From the NCBI RefSeq assembly GCF_024642105.1, contig NZ_JAHEBT010000052.1, forward strand, positions 124,001 to 188,000: 64,000 nucleotides of DNA. Reading direction: 5' to 3'. The stretch is from Flavobacterium sp. Its GTDB lineage: Bacteria > Bacteroidota > Bacteroidia > Flavobacteriales > Flavobacteriaceae. Both the position numbers and the translations under genes were made by a program. Shown in pieces: positions 42,484 to 52,421 of the stretch; position 1 is the stretch's first letter; each line of letters begins with the position of its first letter. Below the pieces are notes generated by a model, which worked only from the letters and a program-made list of their open reading frames with translations, did no database searches and had not been told where the DNA came from.

Positions 42484-45153
42484 GTGTTACAAAAAAGCAT
42501 CAAAATAGCCCTTTGCCTACTTATTTTTGGAAGTGTATTCCAAGCAAAAGCACAAGATAGAGTACCTTTTGACCAAGGAAAAAAATACATTTTAGCCGAC
42601 GTAAACGTGGTGGGTAAAATAACTTTTAACACTCAAACTGTAGTTGCTTTTACAGGACTAGAAAAAGGAAAAGAAATCAGTATTCCCGGAGAAGAAATCA
42701 GTAGTGCAATTAAGAAATTAGGGAAATTAGGATTGTTTAACGAAATTTCTTTTTACGTCAATAAAATACAAAATGACAGTATTTATCTTGATTTAAACTT
42801 GGAAGAATTGCCTAAACTAAACAAAATACGTTTTGTAGGAATTAAAAAAAATAAAACAGAAGGTTTAATAAAAGACAATGGACTAACTGAAAACAAAGTT
42901 GTAAACGAAAACTTAATTACAACCACTAAAAATTACATTGAAAATAAATACAAAAAAGACGGATTTTACAACACCAAAGTAAATATCAATACAGTTAGTG
43001 ATACTACTACAATCAATCAGGTAAATATGCTCGTAAGCATTGATAAAGGTACCAAAGTTAAAATTGACGAAATCGATTTTATTGGAAACACTAAGATGTC
43101 TGACAAATCATTACGAAAAGCAATGAAAGACACCAAACAAAGAAAAATTACACGTCTTTTCAAAGCTTCTAAATTCATCAAAGATAAATACAAATCTGAC
43201 TTAGAAAAAGTAATTGATGCCTACAAAGAAAAAGGATTTAGAGATGCCCGAATTGTTTCTGATACCGTTTCTTATAGCAAAGAAAAAAACACCTTAGCTG
43301 TCAAAGTTAAAGTTGAAGAAGGTAATAAATATTATTTTGGAAATATCAAATTCTTAGGAAATACGGTGTATTCTGACCAAGGTTTAAGTAGAATCTTAGG
43401 ATTAAAAAAAGGAGATGTCTACAATGGGGTTCTATTGGAAAAAAGAATTGCCGATAAATCAAAACCAGACGGAGAAGACATTACTAATCTATACCAAAAC
43501 AACGGATACTTATTTTCAAACATTAATGCAGTTGAAGTAAAAACAGCAAATGACACTATCGATTTTGAAGTTCGTGTTACCGAAGGACCAATTGCTTATT
43601 TCAATAAAATAACAGTTGTTGGGAATGACAAAACAAATGACCAAGTTATATATCGTGAATTACGCACAAAACCAGGAGAAAAATACAGCAAAGAAGAATT
43701 AGTTAGAACTATTCGTGAAATTGGACAACTTGGATTTTTTGACCCAGAGACGATTGATCCAAAATTCAAAAATGTAGATTCAGGCGCAGGAACAGTAGAT
43801 ATCGAATACCATTTAGCTGAAAAAGGAGCCAGTCAAATTGAACTTCAAGGAGGTTATGGAGGCGGAGGATTCATTGGTACTTTAGGACTTTCATTCAACA
43901 ACTTCTCTGCAAGGAATATATTTAAAAAAGATTCATACAAACCGCTTCCTATGGGAGATGGCCAAAAAGTATCTTTGAGATTACAAGCTAGTACTTACTT
44001 CAAAACATATAGTGCTTCATTTTCAGAGCCATGGTTTGGCGGTAAAAAACCGGTACAATTCAGCACTTCCTTATCGTATAGTCAACAATACTTGAACAAC
44101 TACATCACATACAAAGTAGATAAAACTAAGAGTTTTAGTATTTTAACATTATCTGTGGGTATTGCCAAGCGATTAACTGTGCCAGATGATTTCTTTGTTC
44201 TATCTCAATCATTAAGTTACCAACATTACGACTTAAACAATTACAATACCGGATTATTTACTTTTGGTAATGGTACTTCAAGAAACCTAGCTTACACTAT
44301 CGGAATAACACGAAGTAACAAAGGGGTGAACCCAATTTTTCCAACTTACGGATCTGAATTTAGTATTTCGGCAAAATTAACACCTCCATATTCTTTGTTT
44401 AGCAAAACCAATTATGAAACTTTAGGGGATCAAGAAGCCTATAAATACAAATATACAGGCACGACCTATACAGGTAGTAATGGAATACAAGTTAACGAAG
44501 GTGATTTACTAGAAGCCGTTCCAACTTCATCTAACCCATATCCAAATAGCGTAGCCAACTATCAAGATGCAGCGGCAGACCCTTCTAAAGTAGACCAGAA
44601 AAAATTCAATTGGTTAGAATATTACAAAATAAAATTCAAAGCAGATTGGTATACCAAAATATATGGTAAATTAGTTTTACGTAGTTTATCTGAATTTGGA
44701 TTTATGGGAGCTTATAACCAAAACCGCGGTGCGATTCCTTTCGAAAGATTCTACTTAGGCGGCGATGGAATGGCGATGTATGCAATGGACGGTAGAGAAA
44801 CTATCCAATTAAGAGGATATCCTAATAATTCGTTAACACCTATCAATAGTGCTGGAGAACAATTAGGAGCTACTATCTATAATAAATTTTCGTTAGAAAT
44901 GCGTTATCCTATCACCCTTAAAGCTTCAGCCTCTATTTATGCTTTAGCCTTCTTGGAAGCAGGTTCTTCGTTTGATAAATTCAAGAATTATAATCCATTT
45001 GCTTTAAACCGTTCAGCAGGAGTTGGGCTACGAGTTTTCATGCCTGCATTTGGATTACTAGGTATCGATTTTGCTAAAGGATTTGACGCTTTACCAGGAC
45101 AAACAACACCAAATGGTTGGGAAACCCATTTTATCATTGGACAACAGTTCTAA
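42484..45153 (+). CDS. bamA: Outer membrane protein assembly factor BamA
   Basis: 889 residues from GTG 42484, whose first residues go straight into a signal peptide (LQKSIKIALCLLIFGSVFQAKAQ, cut after about 24). An ATG at 42409 would add 25 charged residues in front and overlap uppS by 68 bases, so it is less likely but possible. Five POTRA-type repeats follow (for example VDFI-like GNTKMSDKSLRKAM and FLGNTVYSDQGL), then a beta barrel with the late VGLRVFMPAFGLLGIDFA and the terminal aromatic F. It inserts outer membrane proteins. An asparagine- and tyrosine-rich loop near 645-700 is long. Confidence 0.95.
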   Translation: MLQKSIKIALCLLIFGSVFQAKAQDRVPFDQGKKYILADVNVVGKITFNTQTVVAFTGLEKGKEISIPGEEISSAIKKLGKLGLFNEISFYVNKIQNDSIYLDLNLEELPKLNKIRFVGIKKNKTEGLIKDNGLTENKVVNENLITTTKNYIENKYKKDGFYNTKVNINTVSDTTTINQVNMLVSIDKGTKVKIDEIDFIGNTKMSDKSLRKAMKDTKQRKITRLFKASKFIKDKYKSDLEKVIDAYKEKGFRDARIVSDTVSYSKEKNTLAVKVKVEEGNKYYFGNIKFLGNTVYSDQGLSRILGLKKGDVYNGVLLEKRIADKSKPDGEDITNLYQNNGYLFSNINAVEVKTANDTIDFEVRVTEGPIAYFNKITVVGNDKTNDQVIYRELRTKPGEKYSKEELVRTIREIGQLGFFDPETIDPKFKNVDSGAGTVDIEYHLAEKGASQIELQGGYGGGGFIGTLGLSFNNFSARNIFKKDSYKPLPMGDGQKVSLRLQASTYFKTYSASFSEPWFGGKKPVQFSTSLSYSQQYLNNYITYKVDKTKSFSILTLSVGIAKRLTVPDDFFVLSQSLSYQHYDLNNYNTGLFTFGNGTSRNLAYTIGITRSNKGVNPIFPTYGSEFSISAKLTPPYSLFSKTNYETLGDQEAYKYKYTGTTYTGSNGIQVNEGDLLEAVPTSSNPYPNSVANYQDAAADPSKVDQKKFNWLEYYKIKFKADWYTKIYGKLVLRSLSEFGFMGAYNQNRGAIPFERFYLGGDGMAMYAMDGRETIQLRGYPNNSLTPINSAGEQLGATIYNKFSLEMRYPITLKASASIYALAFLEAGSSFDKFKNYNPFALNRSAGVGLRVFMPAFGLLGIDFAKGFDALPGQTTPNGWETHFIIGQQF

Positions 45154-45186
45154 AAATTTGTTTCATTTTCCAAAACAACAAAAGTT

Positions 45187-46392
45187 ATGAGAAAACAATT
45201 TTTATTTCTACTTTTAACCCTTATTGGAATAAGTACAGTTCAAGGGCAAACAAAAAGCACCAAAATTGGGTATATCGATATGGAATACATTTTACAAAAT
45301 GTATCCAATTATACTGAGGCTCAAAATCAATTAGAGCAAAAAGCTCAAAAATGGAAACAAGAAATTGAAACAAAGAAAAATGAAATACAAAAACTTGTTG
45401 AAGCATTAAAAATCGAAAAACCACTTTTAACAAAAGAACTAATTGAAGAACGAGAAACTGAAATTAAATTCTTGGAAAAAGAAGTTTTAGAGTACCAACA
45501 AAAAAGATTTGGCGCCAATGGGGATTTAATGCAACAAAAATTAGTTTTAGCAAAACCCGTTCAAGATCAAGTTTTCACAACAGTACAAGATATCGCCGAA
45601 GCAAAACAATATGATTTCATATTTGACAAGTCATCTGATTTAACAATGCTTTTTGCAGCGAAACGATTTGATATCAGCGATCAAGTATTACGCGTATTGA
45701 ATAGAACCGAAAAAAGAGAACAGCTTTCTAAAAAACAACAAAAGGAGCTAGAAGAAAAAGAGAAAAAAGAAGATGCACTTGATGAAAATCCGGGTTTAAA
45801 GGACAGACAAAAAGCATTGGACGAGAAAAAAGAAGCTCGTGAAAAAATAATAGCAGAACGAAAACTGCAACAAGAAACAAAGAAAAAAGAATTTGAAGAA
45901 CGAAGAAAAAAATTAGCGGAAGAAAAAGAAGCTAAAAAAAATAATGCTCCTAATTCTACTACTGCTGAAGCAAAAGCGGATGTAGCTAAAATTGCTCAAG
46001 AGAAATCAGAAGCGGCAGAATTAGCACGAAAAAAACAAGCCGAGGAAAAAGTAAAAATCCTTGAAGAACGTAAAAAAGTTATTGAAGAAAATAAAAAGGC
46101 TTTAGAAGAGAAAAGAAAAAAAGCAATCGAAGAAAGGGAAGCTAAAAAAAATGGCACGATTTCTGAAAAAGTTACAACAAATAATAAAGTAGTTGATTCT
46201 ACAAAAATTAAAATTGAAGCAGCTAAGCAAAAACAAGCATTAGAAAAACAAAAAGCGTTAGACGATCGTAAAAAAATTATTGAAGCCAATAAAAAAGCAT
46301 TAGAAGAAAAACGAAACAAAATTATAGAAGAAAGAGCAGCTGCAAAAAAAGCAGCTGAAGAAAAATTAAAAGCAAATACAAACAAAAATTAA
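45187..46392 (+). CDS. OmpH/Skp family periplasmic chaperone with a long charged C-terminal tail
   Basis: 401 residues, more than twice the usual 165. The signal peptide ends near residue 21 (STVQGQ). Residues 22-175 are a normal OmpH domain (IGYIDMEYILQNVSNYTEAQ, FDKSSDLTMLFAAKRFDI). Residues 185-401 are nearly all K, E, A and R, a single long coiled coil with repeats of ALEEKR, EERE and AKKN. It should help chaperone outer membrane proteins near BamA; the tail may reach across the periplasm or bind the cell wall. The antisense strand is open over the tail only because of codon composition. Confidence 0.9.
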   Translation: MRKQFLFLLLTLIGISTVQGQTKSTKIGYIDMEYILQNVSNYTEAQNQLEQKAQKWKQEIETKKNEIQKLVEALKIEKPLLTKELIEERETEIKFLEKEVLEYQQKRFGANGDLMQQKLVLAKPVQDQVFTTVQDIAEAKQYDFIFDKSSDLTMLFAAKRFDISDQVLRVLNRTEKREQLSKKQQKELEEKEKKEDALDENPGLKDRQKALDEKKEAREKIIAERKLQQETKKKEFEERRKKLAEEKEAKKNNAPNSTTAEAKADVAKIAQEKSEAAELARKKQAEEKVKILEERKKVIEENKKALEEKRKKAIEEREAKKNGTISEKVTTNNKVVDSTKIKIEAAKQKQALEKQKALDDRKKIIEANKKALEEKRNKIIEERAAAKKAAEEKLKANTNKN

Positions 46393-46412
46393 TTATTAAA
46401 TACCTTAAAACA

Positions 46413-46913
46413 ATGAAACAAATCAAGACTTTATTAATCGCTGCAATACTAATCTTAGGAGCAAGTCAAACTATTTCAGCACAAGCAAAAACAGCTCACG
46501 TAGATGTAAATGATATTATGGCCAAAATGCCTGCTATGTTGGATGCTCAAAAACAATTAGAAAAATTGAGCGCAACCTACGATGCTGAATACAAAAAAAT
46601 GGTTGAAGAATACCAAGGAAAGTTAAAAAAATACGAGGCAGAAGCAGCTACTGTAACTGAAGCTATAAACGGTGAGCGTTCTAAAGAAGTGCAAGACATG
46701 CAAAAAAGAATTGTAGATTATAGAGATAACGCTCAAAAAGAATTACAACAAAAAGAATCAGATATCGTAAAACCATTAATGGAAAAAGTAAGAGCTTCTA
46801 TCCAAAAAGTTGGAAAAGCAAAAGGTTTCCAATACGTATTAGACGGTTCTTCTCTTTTATTAGCTGATGGTCCAAATTTGACTGCTGATGTAAAAAAAGA
46901 TTTAGGTTTCTAA
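46413..46913 (+). CDS. OmpH/Skp family periplasmic chaperone, normal length
   Basis: 166 residues. Signal peptide (TLLIAAILILGASQTISAQ), then KTAHVDVNDIMAKMPAMLDAQ and helical arms (KYEAEAATVTEAINGERSKE), and the strand GFQYVLDGSSLLLADG. Skp trimers hold unfolded outer membrane proteins like a jellyfish. It follows the long OmpH by 20 bases and ends the bamA operon with a terminator. ATG at 46413 gives a proper signal peptide. Confidence 0.95.
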   Translation: MKQIKTLLIAAILILGASQTISAQAKTAHVDVNDIMAKMPAMLDAQKQLEKLSATYDAEYKKMVEEYQGKLKKYEAEAATVTEAINGERSKEVQDMQKRIVDYRDNAQKELQQKESDIVKPLMEKVRASIQKVGKAKGFQYVLDGSSLLLADGPNLTADVKKDLGF

Positions 46914-46934
46914 AATAACCCAAATAAAAACACA

Positions 46935-46976
46935 AAAACTGCTCACCTAAATTTTAGGAACGAGCAGTTTTTTTTT
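46935..46976 (+). terminator. Terminator of the bamA-ompH operon
   Basis: AAAACTGCTC / GAGCAGTTTT with an inner CCTAAA/TTTAGG hairpin and a T-tract. Confidence 0.9.
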
Positions 46977-47027
46977 GATCCAATATAAATGTAGGAAATT
47001 TAAATTGTAGCTCGTAACTTTGTTTTT

Positions 47028-47804
47028 ATGGAGAACAACCAACCTATCGGAATTTTTGACTCTGGCATTGGAGGCACCTCAATTTGGCAAGAAATACACC
47101 AATTACTTCCCAACGAGAAAACCATCTACCTTGCCGACAGTAAAAATGCCCCTTACGGACAAAAATCAAAACAAGAAATTATAGCGTTGAGTATGAAAAA
47201 CACCGATTTTCTACTCAAAATGAAATGCAAATTAATCGTTGTTGCTTGCAACACGGCTACTACAAATGCTATCCAAGAATTAAGAGCCAAATATAATGTA
47301 CCTTTCATTGGAATTGAACCCGCCATAAAACCAGCGGCAACTAATTCGAAAACACAAACCATTGGAATCTTAGCTACCAAAGGAACACTTAACAGTGAAT
47401 TATTCCACAAAGCAACCGAAATGTATCAAGATACTACAATCGTTGAACAGGTAGGACACGGTTTGGTTCAACTTATTGAAGGAGGTCAAATCAATTCGTC
47501 AGAAATGGACAAATTACTTCAGTCCTATTTACAACCAATGATTGAAGCCAATATTGACTATTTAGTATTAGGATGTAGTCACTATCCGTATTTGATTCCT
47601 CAAATAAAGAAAATACTACCTGAACACATTCGAATAATAGATTCGGGACAAGCAGTTGCAAGACAAACGCAAAAAGTACTACAAGAAAAAGTAGGTATTT
47701 CTAATTTAAAAACACCTGAACCTGTTTTCTATTCCAATACAGACACTAAGGTATTATATGAAATCTTAGAAAGAAAATATAGAGTGGAACAAATCGACTT
47801 TTAA
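47028..47804 (+). CDS. murI: Glutamate racemase
   Basis: 258 residues. IGIFDSGIGGTSI starts the family; catalytic cysteines C74 in VACNTATTN and C183 in LGCSHYPYL. It supplies D-glutamate for peptidoglycan. TAACTTTG at 47015-47022 stands only five bases before the ATG, so if it is the -7 box the transcript would be almost leaderless. It lies just behind the envelope operon. Confidence 0.96.
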   Translation: MENNQPIGIFDSGIGGTSIWQEIHQLLPNEKTIYLADSKNAPYGQKSKQEIIALSMKNTDFLLKMKCKLIVVACNTATTNAIQELRAKYNVPFIGIEPAIKPAATNSKTQTIGILATKGTLNSELFHKATEMYQDTTIVEQVGHGLVQLIEGGQINSSEMDKLLQSYLQPMIEANIDYLVLGCSHYPYLIPQIKKILPEHIRIIDSGQAVARQTQKVLQEKVGISNLKTPEPVFYSNTDTKVLYEILERKYRVEQIDF

Positions 47805-47810
47805 AAAAAT

Positions 47811-48326
47811 CTATTCTTCTTTAAACCAATTCGAATACATCACATAGTTGTTCGAGATACGTTCAATTTCTCCAGCAAAATCAGATTGATTAATTTCTTT
47901 CACTTTTTTAGCAGGGACTCCTGCCCAAATCGTTCCTGACTCCACCACAGTATTTTGAGTAATAACAGAGCCTGCAGCAACTATCGAATTACTTTCTATC
48001 ACACAATTATCCATTACAATAGCTCCCATACCAATTAAGACGTTATCTTTAATGGTACAACCATGCACAATGGCATTATGGCCAATAGATACATTATTTC
48101 CAATAAAAGTAGGATGCTTTTGATAGGTACAATGAATAACTGCACCATCTTGAATATTCACTTTATTTCCTATAGCAATAGAATTCACATCACCACGAAT
48201 AACCGCATTAAACCACACGCTACAGGAATGTCCAAAAGTTACCTCGCCAACAATAGTTGCATTTTCAGCAACATAACAATCTTCTGGAATTACGGGAGAC
48301 TTCCCATTAACTGATTTAACTAACAT
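47811..48326 (-). CDS. Gamma-class carbonic anhydrase-like protein
   Basis: 171 residues, left-handed beta helix of hexapeptide repeats. Probable zinc ligands H65, H83 and H88 (VIHCTY, IGHNAIVHGC). The family name rests on the Cam enzyme; activity of YrdA-like short forms is often not shown. Cytosolic. It is convergent with murI and in front of the PorP/SprF gene by 14 bases, on the same strand. Confidence 0.92.
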   Translation of the reverse strand: MLVKSVNGKSPVIPEDCYVAENATIVGEVTFGHSCSVWFNAVIRGDVNSIAIGNKVNIQDGAVIHCTYQKHPTFIGNNVSIGHNAIVHGCTIKDNVLIGMGAIVMDNCVIESNSIVAAGSVITQNTVVESGTIWAGVPAKKVKEINQSDFAGEIERISNNYVMYSNWFKEE

Positions 48327-48340
48327 GAAATAACATAAAA

Positions 48341-49327
48341 TTAATTAATAGCAGGACAATGACAATCATAATGTTCTCTTTTACAAAACAAATCCATTCC
48401 CAAAGTTATCTGATGATATCCTCCTGTATCAAATAATACAGGTCCTGAGACTTTTGAATACGTATATGCAATCATGAATTTTTTATAATTAAACCCAAAG
48501 AAAGGAGTAATATATTGTAATTTCTGACTGGCAACTCCAGTTGTTGTCAAATATTGGGCTCCTTCAAAACTTCTTCTATAAGATAAACCTCCCCAAATAG
48601 TACCAATGGGTATTTCTTTATGTACTTTAATATTAAAATCAACTAATTTTTCTTTTGTCCTATCAATTAATTGGAATAACATAGAAGGTTCCCATAGAAA
48701 AGTTTCTTTACTTCCAAAAACATATCCTGCACTCAATAAGTATTTTCTTAAATTATTACTTTCAAAATCACTATACAAAGCTCTTCGAGTTTCAATAGCA
48801 CCTTGAACCGTAGCATGTGCATAAAAATTCAAAAAATTATAAGACATCCCAAAATCAACATTAGAGTAAGAACTCTTTTGAACTTGCCCAAAAACAATCG
48901 GGTCATAATCTGTAAAAGTAGTCTCATCCAATTGACTTTGAATAAACCCCACACTCATACCAAAAGACAGCTGATTTAAATCAATTTCATCTCTAGAAAA
49001 CATAATGTGATGAGCATAAGTCAATTTTACTCCTTTTTGAGAATGATAGCCATTTTTATCATTAAAAATAATTATTCCCGCTCCCGATTTTTCTCCAACT
49101 CGACTATTAAAACTTATCGTTTGTAACTCTGGCGCATCTTCTTGACCCAACCATTGTTTACGCCCAGTTAGACGTATCTTATCACAATTGGCAGCACCTG
49201 CCATTGAAGGATGTAAAAGATAATAATTATCTGTAAGATAGTCTGAATATACAGGAATTCCTTCTTGAGCATTTGAAGAAAATTGAATTAAGAAAACAAG
49301 AAATAAAAATTTTAATTTTGTATACAC
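48341..49327 (-). CDS. PorP/SprF family T9SS outer membrane protein
   Basis: 328 residues. The signal peptide is KLKFLFLVFLIQFSSNAQ. The family blocks EGIPVYSDYLTDNYYLLHPSMAGAA-type residues 23-45, then LTGRKQWLG and SYNFLNFYAHATV are typical of PorP/SprF barrels. Such proteins act in T9SS-dependent export of type B cargo (F. johnsoniae SprF with SprB). The start codon appears to be GTG at 49327, since no ATG lies near. No cargo gene with a type B signal stands next to it; the only one in the window is at 22985. Confidence 0.9.
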   Translation of the reverse strand: MYTKLKFLFLVFLIQFSSNAQEGIPVYSDYLTDNYYLLHPSMAGAANCDKIRLTGRKQWLGQEDAPELQTISFNSRVGEKSGAGIIIFNDKNGYHSQKGVKLTYAHHIMFSRDEIDLNQLSFGMSVGFIQSQLDETTFTDYDPIVFGQVQKSSYSNVDFGMSYNFLNFYAHATVQGAIETRRALYSDFESNNLRKYLLSAGYVFGSKETFLWEPSMLFQLIDRTKEKLVDFNIKVHKEIPIGTIWGGLSYRRSFEGAQYLTTTGVASQKLQYITPFFGFNYKKFMIAYTYSKVSGPVLFDTGGYHQITLGMDLFCKREHYDCHCPAIN

Positions 49328-49445
49328 CTTTTGCGGTATTTAATTTCTTAAACTAACGTTAATACTATGATAGTATTGTATTTAATTATCAAATATAACG
49401 ATTCAAAGAAAATAACTTTAGTAAATTTGCAAAAAAATAAAACTC

Positions 49446-50345
49446 ATGACAAAAGTTACCATAAAAGAAACCCAAAATCCAACTATATTAAAATTTGAAT
49501 TTCCTGATTTTATCACTCAAAATGAAAATTTCGAATTCAAAAACATTGATGAGGCGGGAGCTTCTCCTTTAGCACAACAACTTTTTTACTTGCCTTTCGT
49601 AAAAACAGTATATATCTCCGGTAATTTTATTGCGGTTGAACGTTTTAGCATTGTGGAATGGGATGATGTAAAAGAAGCGGTTGCAGAACAAATTGAGAAA
49701 TTTGTTAATAATGGAGGAATTATCATCAAACAGGACGAAAACAAAGCAAAAAAACAACCCATCACCGTTTACGGCGAAACCACTCCAAACCCATCTGCTT
49801 TAAAATTTGTAGTTAGTCGAATGCTAACTAAAACGGCTGTCGAATTTAAAAATATTGATCAAACAGCTTCGTCTCCTTTGGCAAAAGAATTATTCAAATT
49901 CCCTTATGTAAAGGAAATTTTTATTGACGAAAATTACATTTCAGTTACTAAATATGACATTAATAATTGGGATGAAATTACATTGGAATTAAGAAGTTAT
50001 ATCAAACAGTTTATTGAAAACGGAGGAACAGTTTTAGAAGAAAATTTCGTTCAAGAAACACTTGTTGAGGAAACTAAAAAAACCGAAGACTTTGACAATC
50101 TAGACGTTACTTCACAAAAAATCATCAATATTTTAGAAGAATACGTAAAACCAGCCGTAGCTGCCGATGGTGGCAATATTGCTTTTGAATCGTATAACGA
50201 AGAAGATAAAGTAGTGAAAGTCATTTTGCAAGGTGCGTGCAGCGGATGTCCTTCTTCGACATTTACTTTAAAAAGCGGAATCGAAAGTTTACTTAAAACG
50301 ATGCTCAATGACGATACAATTATAGTTGAAGCGGCAAACGCTTAA
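49446..50345 (+). CDS. NifU family Fe-S scaffold with duplicated N-terminal domain
   Basis: 299 residues. Residues 1-95 and 105-198 are two copies of the Nfu N-terminal domain (PTILKFEF, FKNIDEAGASPLAQQLFYLP; and PSALKFVV, FKNIDQTASSPLAKELFKFP). Residues 222-299 form the NifU C-terminal cluster domain with C265 and C268 in GACSGCPSST. It would carry a 4Fe-4S cluster to target enzymes. TAAATTTG at 49422-49429 may be its -7 box; a terminator follows. Confidence 0.93.
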   Translation: MTKVTIKETQNPTILKFEFPDFITQNENFEFKNIDEAGASPLAQQLFYLPFVKTVYISGNFIAVERFSIVEWDDVKEAVAEQIEKFVNNGGIIIKQDENKAKKQPITVYGETTPNPSALKFVVSRMLTKTAVEFKNIDQTASSPLAKELFKFPYVKEIFIDENYISVTKYDINNWDEITLELRSYIKQFIENGGTVLEENFVQETLVEETKKTEDFDNLDVTSQKIINILEEYVKPAVAADGGNIAFESYNEEDKVVKVILQGACSGCPSSTFTLKSGIESLLKTMLNDDTIIVEAANA

Positions 50346-50357
50346 CCATACAATACC

Positions 50358-50387
50358 AAAGCGTTTCAATACTGAAACGCTTTTTTT
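50358..50387 (+). terminator. Terminator of the nifU gene
   Basis: AAAGCGTTTCA / TGAAACGCTTT with four loop bases and a T-tract; it ends just 12 bases before the next ATG. Confidence 0.9.
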
Positions 50388-50399
50388 AGCAACAGAAAA

Positions 50400-52421
50400 A
50401 TGAACGAACTTCACTTAGAAACCAGTCCCTATTTATTACAACACGCCAATAATCCAGTCTTTTGGAAAGCTTGGAACAGCACTTCTTTGGCTGAAGCCAA
50501 AAAAAAGAACCAACTTATCATTATCAGTATTGGTTACTCGGCTTGTCATTGGTGTCATGTAATGGAACACGAAAGTTTCGAAAATGAAGCTGTTGCGGCT
50601 GTAATGAACGCTCATTTCGTCAATATCAAAGTAGACCGAGAAGAACGTCCCGACGTAGATGCTGTTTATATGAAAGCAGTGCAAATTATGACAGGTCATG
50701 GTGGTTGGCCTTTAAATATTGTCGCGTTACCTGATGGTCGACCAGTTTGGGGAGGCACTTATTTTAGAAAGGACGAATGGACTGATACTTTGGAACAGTT
50801 GCAAAAAATGTATCGGTTGGCACCTGAAAAAATGGTAGACTATGCCAAAAAATTGCATCAAGGAATTGAAGCTATTTCCATAATCCAAAACGATGGCAGT
50901 GAAAATTCCAATCAAAAATTGCTTTTAGAAAATTTAGTTGCCAAATGGAAAAAGAGCTTTGATTGGGAATTTGGCGGTATGGCAAGAGCACCTAAATTCA
51001 TGATGCCCAACAATTACCAATTTTTACTTCGGTATGCCCATCAAAATCAAGATGCAGAGTTGTTAGAATTTGTGAATCTCACTTTAACAAAAATGGGATA
51101 TGGCGGAATTTTTGACACTGTTGATGGCGGATTTTCTCGCTACTCAGTTGATTTAAAATGGCATGTTCCGCATTTTGAAAAAATGTTGTACGACAATGGG
51201 CAACTGATTTCATTGTACAGCGACACATACAAGTTGACACAAAACCCACTGTATAAAGAAATCATTGAGAAATCATTAGATTTTATAAAAAAAGAATGGA
51301 AAACCGCTGAAGGGGGATTCTTTTCAGCATTGGATGCTGATAGTTTGAATGACAAAAATCATTTAGAAGAAGGTGCTTTTTATGCTTGGAAAATCCCTCA
51401 ATTAAAGACAATTCTAAAAGACGATTTTGACTTATTCCGTCAAGTGTTCAATATTAATTCTTTTGGCTTTTGGGAAGAGGAAAATTATGTTTTAATTCAG
51501 AACCAAAGTCTTGAAGCTATTGCCAAACTCAATCAACTTACTACAGCTGAATTAAAAAACAAAAAGAAAATCTGGGAGCGACTACTTTATACCGAAAGAG
51601 AAAAACGACCTAAACCACGATTAGATGACAAATGCCTAACATCTTGGAACGCCATTATGTTAAAAGGGTATATTGATGCTTACAAAGCTTTAGGCAACCC
51701 AGAATATCTTGATATAGCCTTAGAAAATGCCACCTTTATAATCAAAAAGCTTTGGTCAAACGAAGGAAATTTATTTCATAATTTTAAAAATGGCAAAAGT
51801 ACCATCAATGGCTATTTAGAAGATTATTGCTTTGTGATTGCGGCTTTTATTTCTTTATACGAAGTCACTTTTGAAGAAAAATGGCTCCACGATGCCAAGC
51901 AACTAACGGATTATGCCTTAGAACATTTTTACGATGAGCAACAAGCATTCTTTAGATTCACTTCGGATAAAGACGAAGCGCTAATCAGCGTGCATTTTGA
52001 AACGGAAGACAATGTAATTCCAGCTTCCAATTCAGTGATGGCAAAAAATTTATACCAACTCAGCATCTATTTTGACAACTCGTATTACGAAAAAGTAGCC
52101 AAACAAATGCTCACTATTCTTTTACCCAATATCGATTATCCTTCGGCATATTCCAATTGGTTGGATTTGGCCTTGACCATGTCTGAACAAAATAAAGAGT
52201 TGGCTATTTGTGGGCCAAATGCAAAAGAAACAAACAAAATTAGTATGGGTTTGTATTTTCCTAATGTGATTATTGCCGGAACTGAAAAACCATCCCATTT
52301 GCCTTTTCTAAAAGATCGTTTTGTTGAAGATAAAACCCTCTTTTATGTTTGTCAAAATAAAACCTGTCAATTGCCTACAGAAGATTTTCAAGAAGCCGTT
52401 ACCCAACTTTTTTTGAAGTAG
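50400..52421 (+). CDS. Thioredoxin domain protein of the DUF255/YyaL (spermatogenesis-associated 20) family
   Basis: 673 residues, cytosolic. N-terminal DUF255 thioredoxin-like domain opens NELHLETSPYLLQHANNPV and has C49-H-W-C52 in place of the usual active site, then SFENEAVA. The rest is an alpha/alpha barrel like N-acylglucosamine epimerases (DGGFSRYSVDLKWHVPHFEKMLYDN). The function of this widespread family is unknown. Full length. It converges with tsaB, overlapping by 23 bases at the 3' ends. Confidence 0.93.
   Translation: MNELHLETSPYLLQHANNPVFWKAWNSTSLAEAKKKNQLIIISIGYSACHWCHVMEHESFENEAVAAVMNAHFVNIKVDREERPDVDAVYMKAVQIMTGHGGWPLNIVALPDGRPVWGGTYFRKDEWTDTLEQLQKMYRLAPEKMVDYAKKLHQGIEAISIIQNDGSENSNQKLLLENLVAKWKKSFDWEFGGMARAPKFMMPNNYQFLLRYAHQNQDAELLEFVNLTLTKMGYGGIFDTVDGGFSRYSVDLKWHVPHFEKMLYDNGQLISLYSDTYKLTQNPLYKEIIEKSLDFIKKEWKTAEGGFFSALDADSLNDKNHLEEGAFYAWKIPQLKTILKDDFDLFRQVFNINSFGFWEEENYVLIQNQSLEAIAKLNQLTTAELKNKKKIWERLLYTEREKRPKPRLDDKCLTSWNAIMLKGYIDAYKALGNPEYLDIALENATFIIKKLWSNEGNLFHNFKNGKSTINGYLEDYCFVIAAFISLYEVTFEEKWLHDAKQLTDYALEHFYDEQQAFFRFTSDKDEALISVHFETEDNVIPASNSVMAKNLYQLSIYFDNSYYEKVAKQMLTILLPNIDYPSAYSNWLDLALTMSEQNKELAICGPNAKETNKISMGLYFPNVIIAGTEKPSHLPFLKDRFVEDKTLFYVCQNKTCQLPTEDFQEAVTQLFLK

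Noticed and set aside
45996..46385. A long open frame on the minus strand over the OmpH tail
   Set aside because: It only mirrors the K/E/A-rich codons of the sense gene, giving an artificial F-, S- and L-rich peptide. No start signal or family.
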